Shown here piece after piece: positions 22,939 to 33,650 of a DNA stretch of 64,000 nucleotides. Below the pieces are notes generated by a model, which saw only the letters and a program-made list of their open reading frames with translations, was not told where the DNA came from and did no database searches. Every line of letters starts with the position of its first letter. Position 1 is the stretch's first letter. Origin of the DNA: Hirudinaria manillensis (taxonomy: Eukaryota > Annelida > Clitellata > Hirudinida > Hirudinidae); contig CM067528.1 in assembly GCA_034509925.1 (NCBI GenBank), positions 1,453,501 to 1,517,500 on the forward strand, written 5' to 3'. The position numbers were made by a program, and so were the translations under genes.

Positions 22939-24942
22939 ATGAAAACTTACGTATCAATAGTCATCGTAATCTATTTCGCTACAGGTCAGTATGAGTTTGT
23001 TTGCATTTTTTTTAAGGAATTGATTTGTTTACTTTTGTTTTTCGAAATAAATTGCTTAAATTAAGGTGGTGTGAACTGATTATTTCGTTTCAGTCATGTA
23101 TGGGATGATAGTCATGCCACAAGGCTACCAAGATGCTTCAGTAACTTTCGAGGGCTTTCAAAATGAGGTATTCATTTTAAGTCAATCCATATTTTAATTT
23201 CTCTATTGAAATTCACAGGAAGTAACGCAGTCACGATGTTAGGGAACAGTCGACATTTTTTCTTAATTTTTATAAATATTCAAATATTTTTAATGCAAAA
23301 ATTGCAAAGCTTTGATGAATTTTAGTGAATAAAATTGATTATTTTTTCAAGCCAAGAGCTGATGTTGAGCAAAAGGTCTCATTTATGTTGCCAAACGTTC
23401 CGGTAAAAAAAATATATAAATTATTTCATTTTTTATTTTGTTAAATATTATTAATTTGAAGAAAATTTCATCGCGTGGCCACGATTTCTTTGGTTTGAAA
23501 TGTTTGTTGATTTAATTAAGCATTGTTCGTATGACGAGATGATTCATTTATTTCGAATTTGAAAATAAATCAGTCAAATAATGAATTATTTTATTTTTTT
23601 TATTTAATTAGTGTTTAATAATGTATTTATGTTCATCAAATGATATGTTTAATAAATATTTGAACAATATTCCATCAGATTTTAAATAGCACTTAATAAC
23701 TTAATATTTTAAAATGATTATGAGTAAAAATCATGCAATTAACATTTTTGAAAAAAAGGAATTTTATTAAATTTTACTACTACCACCACCACCAACAACA
23801 ACAACAACAACTTCATGTTCCAACCAACAGTTCAGGATCTACTCAGAACAGAATTACAGCATTTATTCGGAAGAATTCTTTTTTGGAAAAGTCAGACTCG
23901 TCATCAACGACAACGACATTGTTGTCCTGCCACCGAGATTCTTTGGAATCAGTTCGAAATAATAACATAATATTATTTTCAATAGAATAATTACAATATT
24001 AATATTATAATATTTAAATATAATTCTAAATAAATAATCATAATTATTATGTTAACTATAATAATATTAATGATAATAATAATTTTATTAAGATGTAAAA
24101 TTGTTTAAATGTTAAAGACCCAATCGTACTTATTTACATTAAGCTCTTTGTTTCAGTGCCAAATTTAACGTTCGCTGGTGGACTATTGGGAAAGGTTATT
24201 GTTATTAATATTATTACTATTATTATTATTATTGTTTATATTTAAGTGGATAAATTGCAAATATTAATATAAAATATTAAGGGTTAATATATTTTAAATA
24301 ATAACAATAAAAATATTAAACTTTTTTTCTCTTGCAAAAAAATCTAAAATTTCAGGATAACAAAACCGCCGTACAGACGATCCAAGAACACATACCATCG
24401 ATCAAGGCAAGATGGCCAAAAATTGCTTCGACTTTTTTTTAGAATCTAATTTCCATTTTTATTTGTTTATTTATTTTGAAAAATAAATCGTTAGTTTCGG
24501 CAGGTACAGATTTAAATAATCTTTGTTACTTGTATAATAAATAATAATTGTATAATAATTATTGTTGTAATTATTATTATTACTAAATAATCTTTATTAC
24601 TTGAGTGAATTTAGTGAATAAATAAATAAATATAATAATAATTGTTATATAATTATAATTATTGTAATTTACAATAATAATAATTATTATAATATTAATA
24701 TGAAATTATTATTATTGTAATAAAAAATGTTCATTCTTAAAAATTATACTAACAACCTTAAACCCCAGAAATCTTCAGAGGAAGCTCCACATTATTTTCA
24801 GATCATTGTCCAAACGGATGGTTGTAGCATCGTTTGGCAGTCCACAGAAAAGAAGGAGGACTACATAATCGTCCAGGTGTCGCCCGAAGACTTAAAGGTC
24901 ACCAAAGAACCTAAGTACGTCAGGGTTCCAAAGAATTATTAG
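22939..24942 (+). CDS. Inhibitor-like gene 8 (two modules, frameshift in exon 4)
   Basis: Exons 22939-22984, 23094-23167, 23352-23402, 23832-23951, 24157-24194, 24356-24406, 24802-24942. Signal peptide MKTYVSIVIVIYFAT, close to gene 7. Module A: helix PRADVEQKVSFMLPNVP, then FRIYSEQNYSIYSEEF. At that point a run of five T (about 23879-23884) replaces the six bases found in gene 7, a one-base deletion that throws the rest of the strand exon out of frame. Module B is intact: TFAGGLLGK, helix DNKTAVQTIQEHIPSIK, IIVQTDGCSIVWQS, DYIIVQVSPEDL, PKYVRVPKNY. The second helix exon has a GC donor (AAG|GCAAGA). Either a young pseudogene or a homopolymer error in the sequence; with the base present the product would be 173 residues. 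Nearest relative is gene 7. Confidence 0.6.
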
Positions 24943-25732
24943 TGATGCCTTACGGAGAAAATCAAGCTGGGAAAGTGCAGGAGAATTTTGCGTTTTAAAG
25001 TGTCATAAATGAGTAAAACGAGGTGGTTTTGGAGCGTCTGTAATATTCGATTGGTTGGTAATAAAAATGTTGTTGTCAATGCTGTTCTTGTTGTTATTGA
25101 TGTTGTTGTTATCTTGCTTCTCATCTTGTTGTACACGTTTAATTTTTTAAATAACTTTTTTGAAATCATAAATGACAAAGGACCAGTGAAATAATTTATT
25201 TGCAGCTTGGAAACAATTGCAGAATAAAACATCACTGATGATAATGTTCAACTACATTATTGTAATTATCATTATAATATTTGTTATTATTATTATTAAT
25301 ATTAATTATCATTATTATTTTAGTTATTTTTATAATTATTTTTAATTATGCTAGTGGCACCAAAGATCAGATGAAGCTATATTTTATTATTAGTAGTTCA
25401 TCGCTTTAAGTTAAACTATTGAATTAATAGTAAAATCATGAAATAATAAATACTATTATTATTATTATTTATTATTATATTATATTATTATTATTTATTA
25501 TACTATTATTATTTAAGAAGAACGACAAACTCAAACAAATCGAAAGAAACTCAAACTGGAATGTTTGCAAAAGCTGTCAAACAGATAATTTTAGTTTGCC
25601 TACGCCCAAAATAATTTAAAAGTATAATTCATAATACTTTAGTATGTGGTCTTTATCTTTTCTTATGAAACATTGTAAATAATGATCCAGGTAAGGTATA
25701 TTTAACGCATTACTTTTCCCATATTTGGTCAC

Positions 25733-25771
<39 letters not shown>

Positions 25772-26564
25772 TAAGGGTATTATTATTATTATTATTAATA
25801 TTAACGTTAAAATTATTATTAATGTTAACGTTATTATTATTATTATTAATGTTAGCGTTATTATTATTATTATTATATTTTTTACTGTACTTAATCATCT
25901 TTATTAGCAAAACTCACGAGCTCGATCGATGAACGTGGACAAAAATGTTCGTCAGGTGTTGAGTTCGTCATCAATTTGCCATCGACTTTCAGTCCCAAGT
26001 GACGTTCCTCATTCCACGTTGCCTCATTTCCATAATTTATTTCTCATTTTCATATTTATTCATTAATTATAAAGCATCTTGAAATAATAAAAAGTACAAA
26101 GTATACCAGCAGTTCTCAGTTATCAACGTATCGTGTACTTGGAAGACTTTATGGAGGAACAATCAGTGCGAAACTTTTTGGCATAATCTGACGAATCTGA
26201 AAATAGCTAGCATTGTTTTACTGCAAGCATTCCTTCTCGTCTAGTCAGACTGTCGCAAACTCTCGTCAATATCCTGTTACTAATTCTTACGACAGCAAAT
26301 CAATGAACGTTTTTATTTTAAATCCAATTAGTCCACTTATTCAGATTATTCAGTAATAAAAAGACGTACATTAACATCCAAATAAACGAACAGTTTTATA
26401 AACGAATTTATTAATTAAATTAGCGCATTAAGTTTAAATTCTACGTAAAAAAAAGAATGACGATTCGAGAGGCGTAAACAAAGTTATTAGAAAATACTGC
26501 CGGGTTGAATGAGGTATTGCAGGGATGAATGGGTTGCTGTGAAGCCAGTTGCACCTGAGGAGAG
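24943..26564. repeat. Intergenic with long ATT tracts
   Basis: ATT arrays at about 25280-25310, 25455-25515 and 25734-25885, the last broken by ATTAATGTTAACGTT variants. Short open frames here are repeat translations. I see no exon of the neighbouring family and no RNA gene. Confidence 0.5.
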
Positions 26565-26571
26565 CATAAAA
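26565..26571 (+). promoter_or_regulatory. TATA-like box of inhibitor-like gene 9
   Basis: CATAAAAG in a GC-richer context. About 55 bp downstream a good donor (CATTCG|GTAAGA at 26611-26612) would end a non-coding first exon. Confidence 0.4.
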
Positions 26572-26712
26572 GCTACCTTCGCAAACATTTTCGGCCAACG
26601 AAATCTCGCTACTCATTCGGTAAGATTTATGGAACTATTTCCATTTTAATTTCTATTTATTTGATAGAAAATCAGGAAAAAGAAACTTGAAAATCATTTT
26701 ATTATTTAAGAC

Positions 26713-28243
26713 ATGATTGTACTCGAACCTGGATTTAAGAGCGTTTCCAAGATATGGAAAGATTATGTCAACAAGGTAGAGAATGCTTCAGTTTTTTACT
26801 GTTGAATCTTAATTTCAGACAATACATATGAATATTTATTGAACATAACATTATGCCCATTAATTAAATGTTAATTTTGTAACAAATATAATTAAATCAA
26901 GCATTCATTCATTTATATTTTCCAATTTCCATGTCAGCCCCGGAGTGAAGTTGAAGAAATCCTGAAGAAAGAATTGCCAAACGTTGAGGTTGTCTCAAAA
27001 AAAAAAGCTTCAGCTGCACAAAACGATATCCTTCCTCATTTTGTAATGAAAAATTATTTCAAATAACAAAATTAATTTTTAAATCTCCAGTTTCAAATCT
27101 TCGAAGAAGAGGAATTCAAATTTTGTTCAGAAGAATTCTACTTCTTAAAGATTGCACTCGTGCTGGACAAGAGTGGAATGGTGGTTTGTCCACCAAAATT
27201 CTTTGGATCAGGTCTCAAAGTTTTGTTTACAAATTCAGGATAAACAAAGCATCCAATTCATTTGACTTGAGAATTTATTTTCAATTTTTAGAACCAGACT
27301 TTAGCCTCATCAAAAGCCCCAGTGGGAAGGTGAATCATTCATGCTAATGTTTACATATTGAGTCACCTCTCTTGCATGAGAGCATTGCATTGTAAGAACT
27401 TAAACTAGTCCATAATATTATTACTCAGAAAGGACAATTTTTTAATTAATATTTTTCTAAGGTAAAAAAATTACATCGAATCTAAAAGAATGTACTACGA
27501 CGAAGTTCTAAGCTGACACCGCCGGTTGGTTGGCACGTCATAACAAAGTTTTGCACTCAAAAAAACTCAATCTCAGTCATTTCTTTCAGTTCTTGAATCT
27601 TTCGAGCGTCCATAAAATCACGAACGTCCTCAAACGCCCACTTGTTTCGATTCAAAGCCGATGACTTTGTTTTGAAACTTCAGCTGATTAAATGTAAACA
27701 CAGCAAAAAGAACATCTAAAGCGCCATTTTCCAAACCTTTCTTGGCATTAAATTATTTTCGCTTCGAGTCCTTGGACTATCTTTTAAAAAAAGATAATTG
27801 ATTATGTAAAATGACATTTAGTGTTTCGTATAGAATCGAGTAATGTGATTGATGAATTTATTCCAGACTTACCAGAGCGTTTGCGATGACATCAAAGCAC
27901 ACATTCCAAGTGCTAAGGTAAAAATCAGTTGTTTTTTTTTCCTAGTTATAAAATCCATGCTAATACGTCTTTAGATCTTTTCTTTTAATTTCTGTTTTTA
28001 ATCTCAATCCAATGTTGATCGTTGAATCAAAAAGTCAAATTCGCCTTACAACTTTATCTCTGTTGATTCGACTGTAAGTAAATAACTGATCCCAAACTAA
28101 AGGTTGTTGTCTTGGGCAAAGATGGCCAACAGAAGTGGTCCAACAAGGAGGCTGTTGAACATTACATTCTCGTCAAAGTTGACGGCGATAAAGTTTGCGA
28201 AGATCTTAGCTACGTCAGAGTTAGCAAACAAATGCACAAATAG
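26713..28243 (+). CDS. Inhibitor-like gene 9 (two modules, no signal-peptide exon found)
   Basis: Coding exons 26713-26775, 26938-26988, 27091-27211, 27292-27329, 27867-27917, 28103-28243; 465 nt, 154 residues. The first recognised exon begins at 26711 with AC then ATG, so translation can start in the module itself: MIVLEPGFKSVSKIWKDYVN. The likely upstream exon (ending at 26611) has no ATG in frame before a stop. Unlike the other complete copies, this product has no visible signal peptide and may be intracellular, unless a signal exon was missed. Module A: helix PRSEVEEILKKELPNVE, strand FQIFEEE, KIALVLDKSGMVVCPPKFF. Module B: FSLIKSPSGK, helix TYQSVCDDIKAHIPSAK, VVVLGKDGQQKW, HYILVKVDGD, LSYVRVSKQMHK. 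All introns GT-AG. Confidence 0.63.
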
Positions 28244-28867
28244 GATCTAGAATTGGCTAACTTAACATTCCAGCCAGCTGCAGGCTTTTAGAACTACTTA
28301 GTTGGTTCTTGAATTTATTTACTTGAGAGAGGAGAATTAATATTTCTAATCTGCAGAATTTCAATTTCCTCATTTCCTTTCTTTCGTGGTTTAAATCATT
28401 CAAGTCATCTATCGATCTGCTTTGGATTAGCTTTATAATTATACAAGTTTTAAGTATGGCCTTAAAATATCTTTGAATGTTTTTAAAATAAAGAATTTAA
28501 AATTGTTTTGAGGAATTTAAAATTTTAAAAGATATAAAAAATAGTCCATTTTGTCTCTGAACAATGAACTTATAATTCATAAGGTTCATTTTAAATCAAA
28601 TAGAATACTAGGTTTTGACAGCCTAGCAAAAGAACTTTCAATTAATTACTCCAGTCTCTTAAATAATCTGATGATTAAAACAAATTATTACAAATGAACT
28701 TCTTGATTAGTTTACGAGTCATTCCTCCTCCGAAAAAAAAGAGTCTTTTATTGGTGCCATCATAAAACCAAACAAAAGAGGCTTAACAAATGGAGCCTAA
28801 CGATATTAAAGACTACGTAACGGTTTTAACGAAGTAGTGGGATATCGATGTTGGCCATATCTTTGGC
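28244..28867. other. Intergenic
   Basis: AT-rich 3' flank of gene 9 (AATAAAG at about 28490 could be its poly(A) signal) and the upstream region of the C2-PDZ ORF. Nothing else recognised. Confidence 0.4.
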
Positions 28868-29950
28868 ATGAACGCTTCCAGAAGAATCAGTTCGAACTCT
28901 AGCTGTACTAGCGGCTATCGCTCGCTGGACAACTCTTTGCAATGCATCGCCAAACAAGGTTACTTGGGTCAGCTCAATCTCGATGTCAAGAGAGCGGGCA
29001 GTCACTTATGCATTCATCTCGTCACGGCTGACATTCCTAAGGTCAGTTCTGAGGCGAATTACTTCGTGGAGATTTCCATTTTACCGGTCAACAACAACCA
29101 GCAACAACAACAACAGCAGCAAAGATGCCGTTCCTCTGTGCGCTACTCGACTTGTAAGCCGGTCTTCGACGAGAAGATCGTCGTGGAGTTTCCCCTGAAC
29201 TTTGAATCGAAGAGGCTCAAGGTGGCCGTCTGGAATTGCAGAACGGACGGAGCAGTTCTGGGGTGCCACGGTTCCATGTCGTTCGGCTTGCAAAGGGCAC
29301 TGGACGAGTCTGGAATAGCATCGGGATGGTATTACATCCTAGACGATTCATTAGGGAACGAGAGATACAAAAAAGTCGAGGATCGTTCACTGCCGGAGAA
29401 TAATTGCCTTCTCGTGGATAACATTTCTAGGATCCTAATCTGCAAGATCGAAGGACGATTCGGATTCTCGATCATCGGCTCTCACCCTGCGAGGATCCAC
29501 AACGTCCAACCTAACTCGACCGCACATCATCACAACGTCAAAGACGGTGACGCCATTCTCTGCGTCGATAACATAGACGTCAGCGTCATGTCTCCCGCCG
29601 AAATCTTAACAATACTTCAGAGCATTGACCTATTTGTCGTCCTGACGATACGAAGAGACCCGAGTTACGCCTGTGACGAATCAGCGGACGAAATCAAGAA
29701 CGAAATCGTTCACAAGCATATCGAAGGTATTTACAGTCAGAAAGTCCAGAAGTTCGTCGTCTTGAAAGATTCCAGATTCGAGACGCTGGCCTGGCACAAT
29801 TACGGATGGATTGACTACCCGAGGGCACAGAGTCACTCGGATATGAATGAAATAGTCGGACGTCAAGTCACGAACCAAATGTCAAATGTGAAGCTCACAA
29901 TCTCTTCTAAGGCGAATAGAATTTTCTTTAATAATAGGAAAATCGAGTAG
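28868..29950 (+). CDS. C2-PDZ protein resembling the N-terminal half of RGS3, intronless
   Basis: A single uninterrupted frame of 360 residues, GC-richer than the surroundings. Residues about 32-175 form a C2-like domain: YLGQLNLDV, FVEISILP, then GSMSFG (135-140) and SGWYYILDDSLG (152-163), a combination typical of RGS3. Residues about 190-262 form a PDZ domain: FGFSIIGSHPARIHNVQPNS and VKDGDAILCVDNIDV. A Gln run sits in a C2 loop (78-85) and the last 95 residues match nothing I know. RGS3-type proteins bind membranes and partners through C2 and PDZ and act on G proteins through an RGS domain; no RGS domain is visible here or directly downstream. So it is a scaffold without GTPase-activating part, one large exon of a longer gene, or a retrocopy. 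ATG 28868 is chosen as the first in frame. Confidence 0.75.
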   Translation: MNASRRISSNSSCTSGYRSLDNSLQCIAKQGYLGQLNLDVKRAGSHLCIHLVTADIPKVSSEANYFVEISILPVNNNQQQQQQQQRCRSSVRYSTCKPVFDEKIVVEFPLNFESKRLKVAVWNCRTDGAVLGCHGSMSFGLQRALDESGIASGWYYILDDSLGNERYKKVEDRSLPENNCLLVDNISRILICKIEGRFGFSIIGSHPARIHNVQPNSTAHHHNVKDGDAILCVDNIDVSVMSPAEILTILQSIDLFVVLTIRRDPSYACDESADEIKNEIVHKHIEGIYSQKVQKFVVLKDSRFETLAWHNYGWIDYPRAQSHSDMNEIVGRQVTNQMSNVKLTISSKANRIFFNNRKIE

Positions 29951-30421
29951 ATATGTTTTGTCGAATTTTCTTTCGAATGATGTTGACAGCGACGATGACT
30001 ATGATGATGGTTATCATCATTGTTACTATTATTGTTGTTATTGCTAATATTATCATTATCATTATCATTATCATTACCAATGACGTTTTTATCACTTAAT
30101 TTTAAAGTTAGAATTAAATGACGTCCAAGTTAGAACAATGATCAAAGTTGTTTCGATTACGTAACCTGCCCGAAGGAAAGAAAACATTTTAATTTCAAAT
30201 AAAATATCGTATCTTTCAACTTCGCCTTTTATCCTTGAATGAGACACGGATCACTGCACACGTGTTTTACTGATAACTAACTGATAATAACTTTCGTCAC
30301 TTTACTCAGACAATGATTTAAGTAACTTGATAATTGCCATTGAAGATTTTTAAAGAAACAAAGATATGCAATGTAAAGTTTGTCATCTTCATAGGTTTTT
30401 GGACTATTTAGGAGAAAACAG
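29951..30421. other. Intergenic between convergent genes
   Basis: ATG/ATC trinucleotide and TATCAT repeats at 29990-30080, then AT-rich DNA. It holds the 3' ends of the C2-PDZ gene (+) and inhibitor-like gene 10 (-). Confidence 0.4.
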
Positions 30422-32993
30422 TTATTCCGAATCTGGCAAGTTGGCTTGACCTTCTGCAGCACTCCCCTCTGCCCCTTCATCTGTATTTTCCTCTGCTTGG
30501 GTAGTTTTTCGAGTAGACTCAGGGAATGGCAGGACCCGGATGTAAATGGGCGGCTCTACGACATTCAGGTCGAGGCCTAGCAACAAGATAACGTAGTTGT
30601 TCGAAGAGCTGCCTTTGTCTTCTGAGATCAGAAAATCCTCCCCGTTTTCCAAATTGATCACAATCTGCAGATATAAATTATTACCTTTTTGGACTTTATT
30701 CGTGGAATTTAAACGTAAAGTGTATTTCAATGACTTGCCTAGCAAGTAAATAATAATAATAATATTAATAATAATAATAACATTATTAATAATAATAAAT
30801 TATAATAATAACAACGTCGCTCAACCTCTTCTTTTACAACAGTCCTGAGAATATCAAGAGCTTCAGAGTGATTCTAAAATTTAAAATAATATTTTTATTT
30901 AATAAATAATTAAACATAAATTCATAAATAGAAATAATATAATTTATTAATTTTGTAATTATGAAACGAATATGGAAGCCTGCAGTTCAATCAGTTCAAT
31001 AGATTAGATGATTCTTGATGATTCAGAAGACCTCAACGAGTACCTTTCCAACGAGATCTCCCAATTTTTCAAAATCAGGTTCTGAAAATTACATTTTGAA
31101 ACTATTAACCAATTAAATCCATTATTAATTAAAGTAAAATGACTATAAAAGTAAATTTATAATTTATAAATACGAAATAAATTAGAAATTTCGTGATATA
31201 ATCTTTAATTAATCAAAAATTATTTATAAAATTGTTTTAAAAAAATGCACAAATTTACATGAGCAGTATAACAAATCCAAAGCCAACCGTGGCCAAAAAA
31301 CTTTGGAGTTTCGACCACATGGAAAGAAGAGTTGAAAACCAATTTGATTTTGTTGAAGTAGAATTCCTCTGGCAAGTCCTCCTCGAAGAAGTGTCTGAAC
31401 TGTTGACAGTAATTATAATAATAATTAATGATAATAATAATAACAATAATAATTACAATAATAATAAGAAGAAGAATAATTAATGATAATAATAATGAAA
31501 AATAATAATAACAATAATATTTTTAATATATTTGTCAAATGCGATCGCTGGATTTGCTGGAAAGGTAAATCTTTGAATATAATTAATTACCTTTAATATT
31601 TAAAAGTAAATGTGTGATTGTATTTGATTAAATTTTATTAATTTATTAATTAATACATTAATTAGAATGATATTTTATATTTTAAATTAAATTTCCATTT
31701 AATGTAACAAATCAGTATTTACCGCAACTCCTGGAAACTTTGAAGTGAGATATTGCTCCGCTTCTTGCTTAGTCTGACACAAATTAAAGAAAAAAAAAAC
31801 GTAGTTTTGTAATTTTGCAGCTCAACTAAATCGTGTTAATTAATTATTTATTTAATTAATTTACATAATTATTATATAAATACGAAATAATATCAGCTAG
31901 CAGTCTGCTTGTAGTATTTGTTTGTACTTGCATTAAGACGTTAATTGGGGTTAACCATTCAATTATTTGAAAGTTTTCCGTTTATTGACAATTTGGATTC
32001 CTATAAATTAATTAATTAATTAATTGTTTTTATTTGAAAAAATAAATTAAATAAAATGCATCTTCAAAAGTCGTCAAATTGGGCCGCACTGTCGAAGTTA
32101 AGAGGTTTGTTGAACTTTGAACTTTGAACAGTTGCGAAAAAATTTCCTTGAATCGAAATTAACTAAAACATTTCTATATTTTACGATTTTTTCAGATAAT
32201 TAAATTATTGATTTATGATTAGTAGTTTCTAATTTATACGATAATTAGACGTATTAACGATATTTAATTTAAAAATATTATAATAATATTAATATAATAA
32301 TTTTATTTAATAATGAATTTCTAATCCAAAATAATGACCTTTTACCACAAATGTTTTTATGCTTTTAAAGTTTTAAAACTAAAATTAGGTATTTATTAGC
32401 AAAAAAAGATTCTTTTTAAATAAACAAACTTCCTTAAATTTAAAACAAGATAAATTTCTTACCATCCCAATCACCTCATCCCAGGTGTGAATCACCTGCT
32501 TGTATCCAGGCTCCAATAATATGGAGCAGTTGGCTTTAAAATCATTTTACGAAATCATTAAAATTTATTTTAAATTATGCGCCATTCTAACATCCCCTAA
32601 AATTATTTATAATTATACAATTAATATTATTAGGTCACCTAGGATATCACCTAATTTCTTTTGAATCCTAATTTCTTCTTAAATCTATCTTAAAAGAAAA
32701 GAACATACTTTATTACCCCTTATTCAATAATCCGTTTACAAATTCCTCCATCTTTGTCCTTATATTTTGCAACCATTAACATATGTTAATATCATTAACA
32801 TATCATTAATATCATTAACATATGTTAATATCAGCGTCAATATTTAAATGGCATTAAATTCAAACTTATTAATGCCAATAATTTATCAATAATTAAAAAT
32901 TCGCAAAAAAAAAAAACAAAACAAAATCTAATCAAATTAACGAGTTTTACCGAAGGCAACCGCAATAGCGATGCAGAACAAACTTTGCTTCAT
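30422..32993 (-). CDS. Inhibitor-like gene 10, inverted, with acidic C-terminal tail
   Basis: Minus-strand exons in order: 32993-32951, 32533-32463, 31773-31723, 31399-31288, 31081-31044, 30873-30826, 30664-30422; 606 nt, 201 residues. Signal peptide MKQSLFCIAIAVAF. Module A: HTWDEVIGM (W-x-E-V-I-G, nearest of all to W-P-E-L-V-G), helix TKQEAEQYLTSKFPGVA, strand FNKIKLVFN...VVETPKFF. Module B: EKLGDLVGK, a 16-codon helix without the usual Pro, IVINLENGEDFLI, NNYVILLLG, PPIYIRVLPFPE. The tail of about 30 residues after that is rich in Glu, Ala, Gly and Gln and found in no other copy. Only member on this strand, at the right edge of the array. Intron phases are the same 1,0,0,1,0,0. Role inferred from family only. 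Confidence 0.7.
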
Positions 32994-33611
32994 CCTATTC
33001 TAGAAAGAAAGATATTTTGAGACCAATTCAGGTCCTTAGCATCACAGATCTTGTCACTTCGATCCTTTAACTTTTCAGTTAATGAATTAACTTCTAAAGC
33101 TAACAATGATCAGACTGAAGCCGACTCTGTTCAATGTTTCAACATGTTTGCTGCTCCTGTAACTGGACTCTTATCTAACATTTCAGTTGTTCATAAACAA
33201 GCCACACTTTTTTCAACCTATTTATTTCTTAAATCAGTATTAAATGATTGATCGATTGATCAGAGACCACCGCAACAACATCTCTATTCATTTTATGACC
33301 AATTAACTGGTGTCCCTAACTAGTAGCTGATGTAGATTTGCTTAACTGGATGATCTTGGATCTCGAAGAACGGTCTGACCTTCGACCTTGCAATTCATCG
33401 TTCGAATTAATTCATCCTAAGGATTCTCTAAACACAGAAGAAGTGAATTTATTGCATGCAAGAAAAACGCGCTCAGGATTTCATTCCTTTCGTTACGAGT
33501 CAAATTTCAAGATGGAAACGCGACTGCTTTGAGGCGACCCAACGAATCAAAGCCGGTGCACAATGTTCTACAATTATTCCATCTCCAAAAAAATATTAAA
33601 ATAAAATAAAA

Positions 33612-33650
<39 letters not shown>

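Noticed and set aside
590-32993. Cystatin family as the identity of the tandem genes
   Set aside because: A helix followed by strands also fits cystatins, but there is no Q-x-V-x-G loop and no C-terminal P-W hairpin, while W-P-x-L-V and the x-V-x-x-x-P end fit potato inhibitor I better. Kept as the main alternative.
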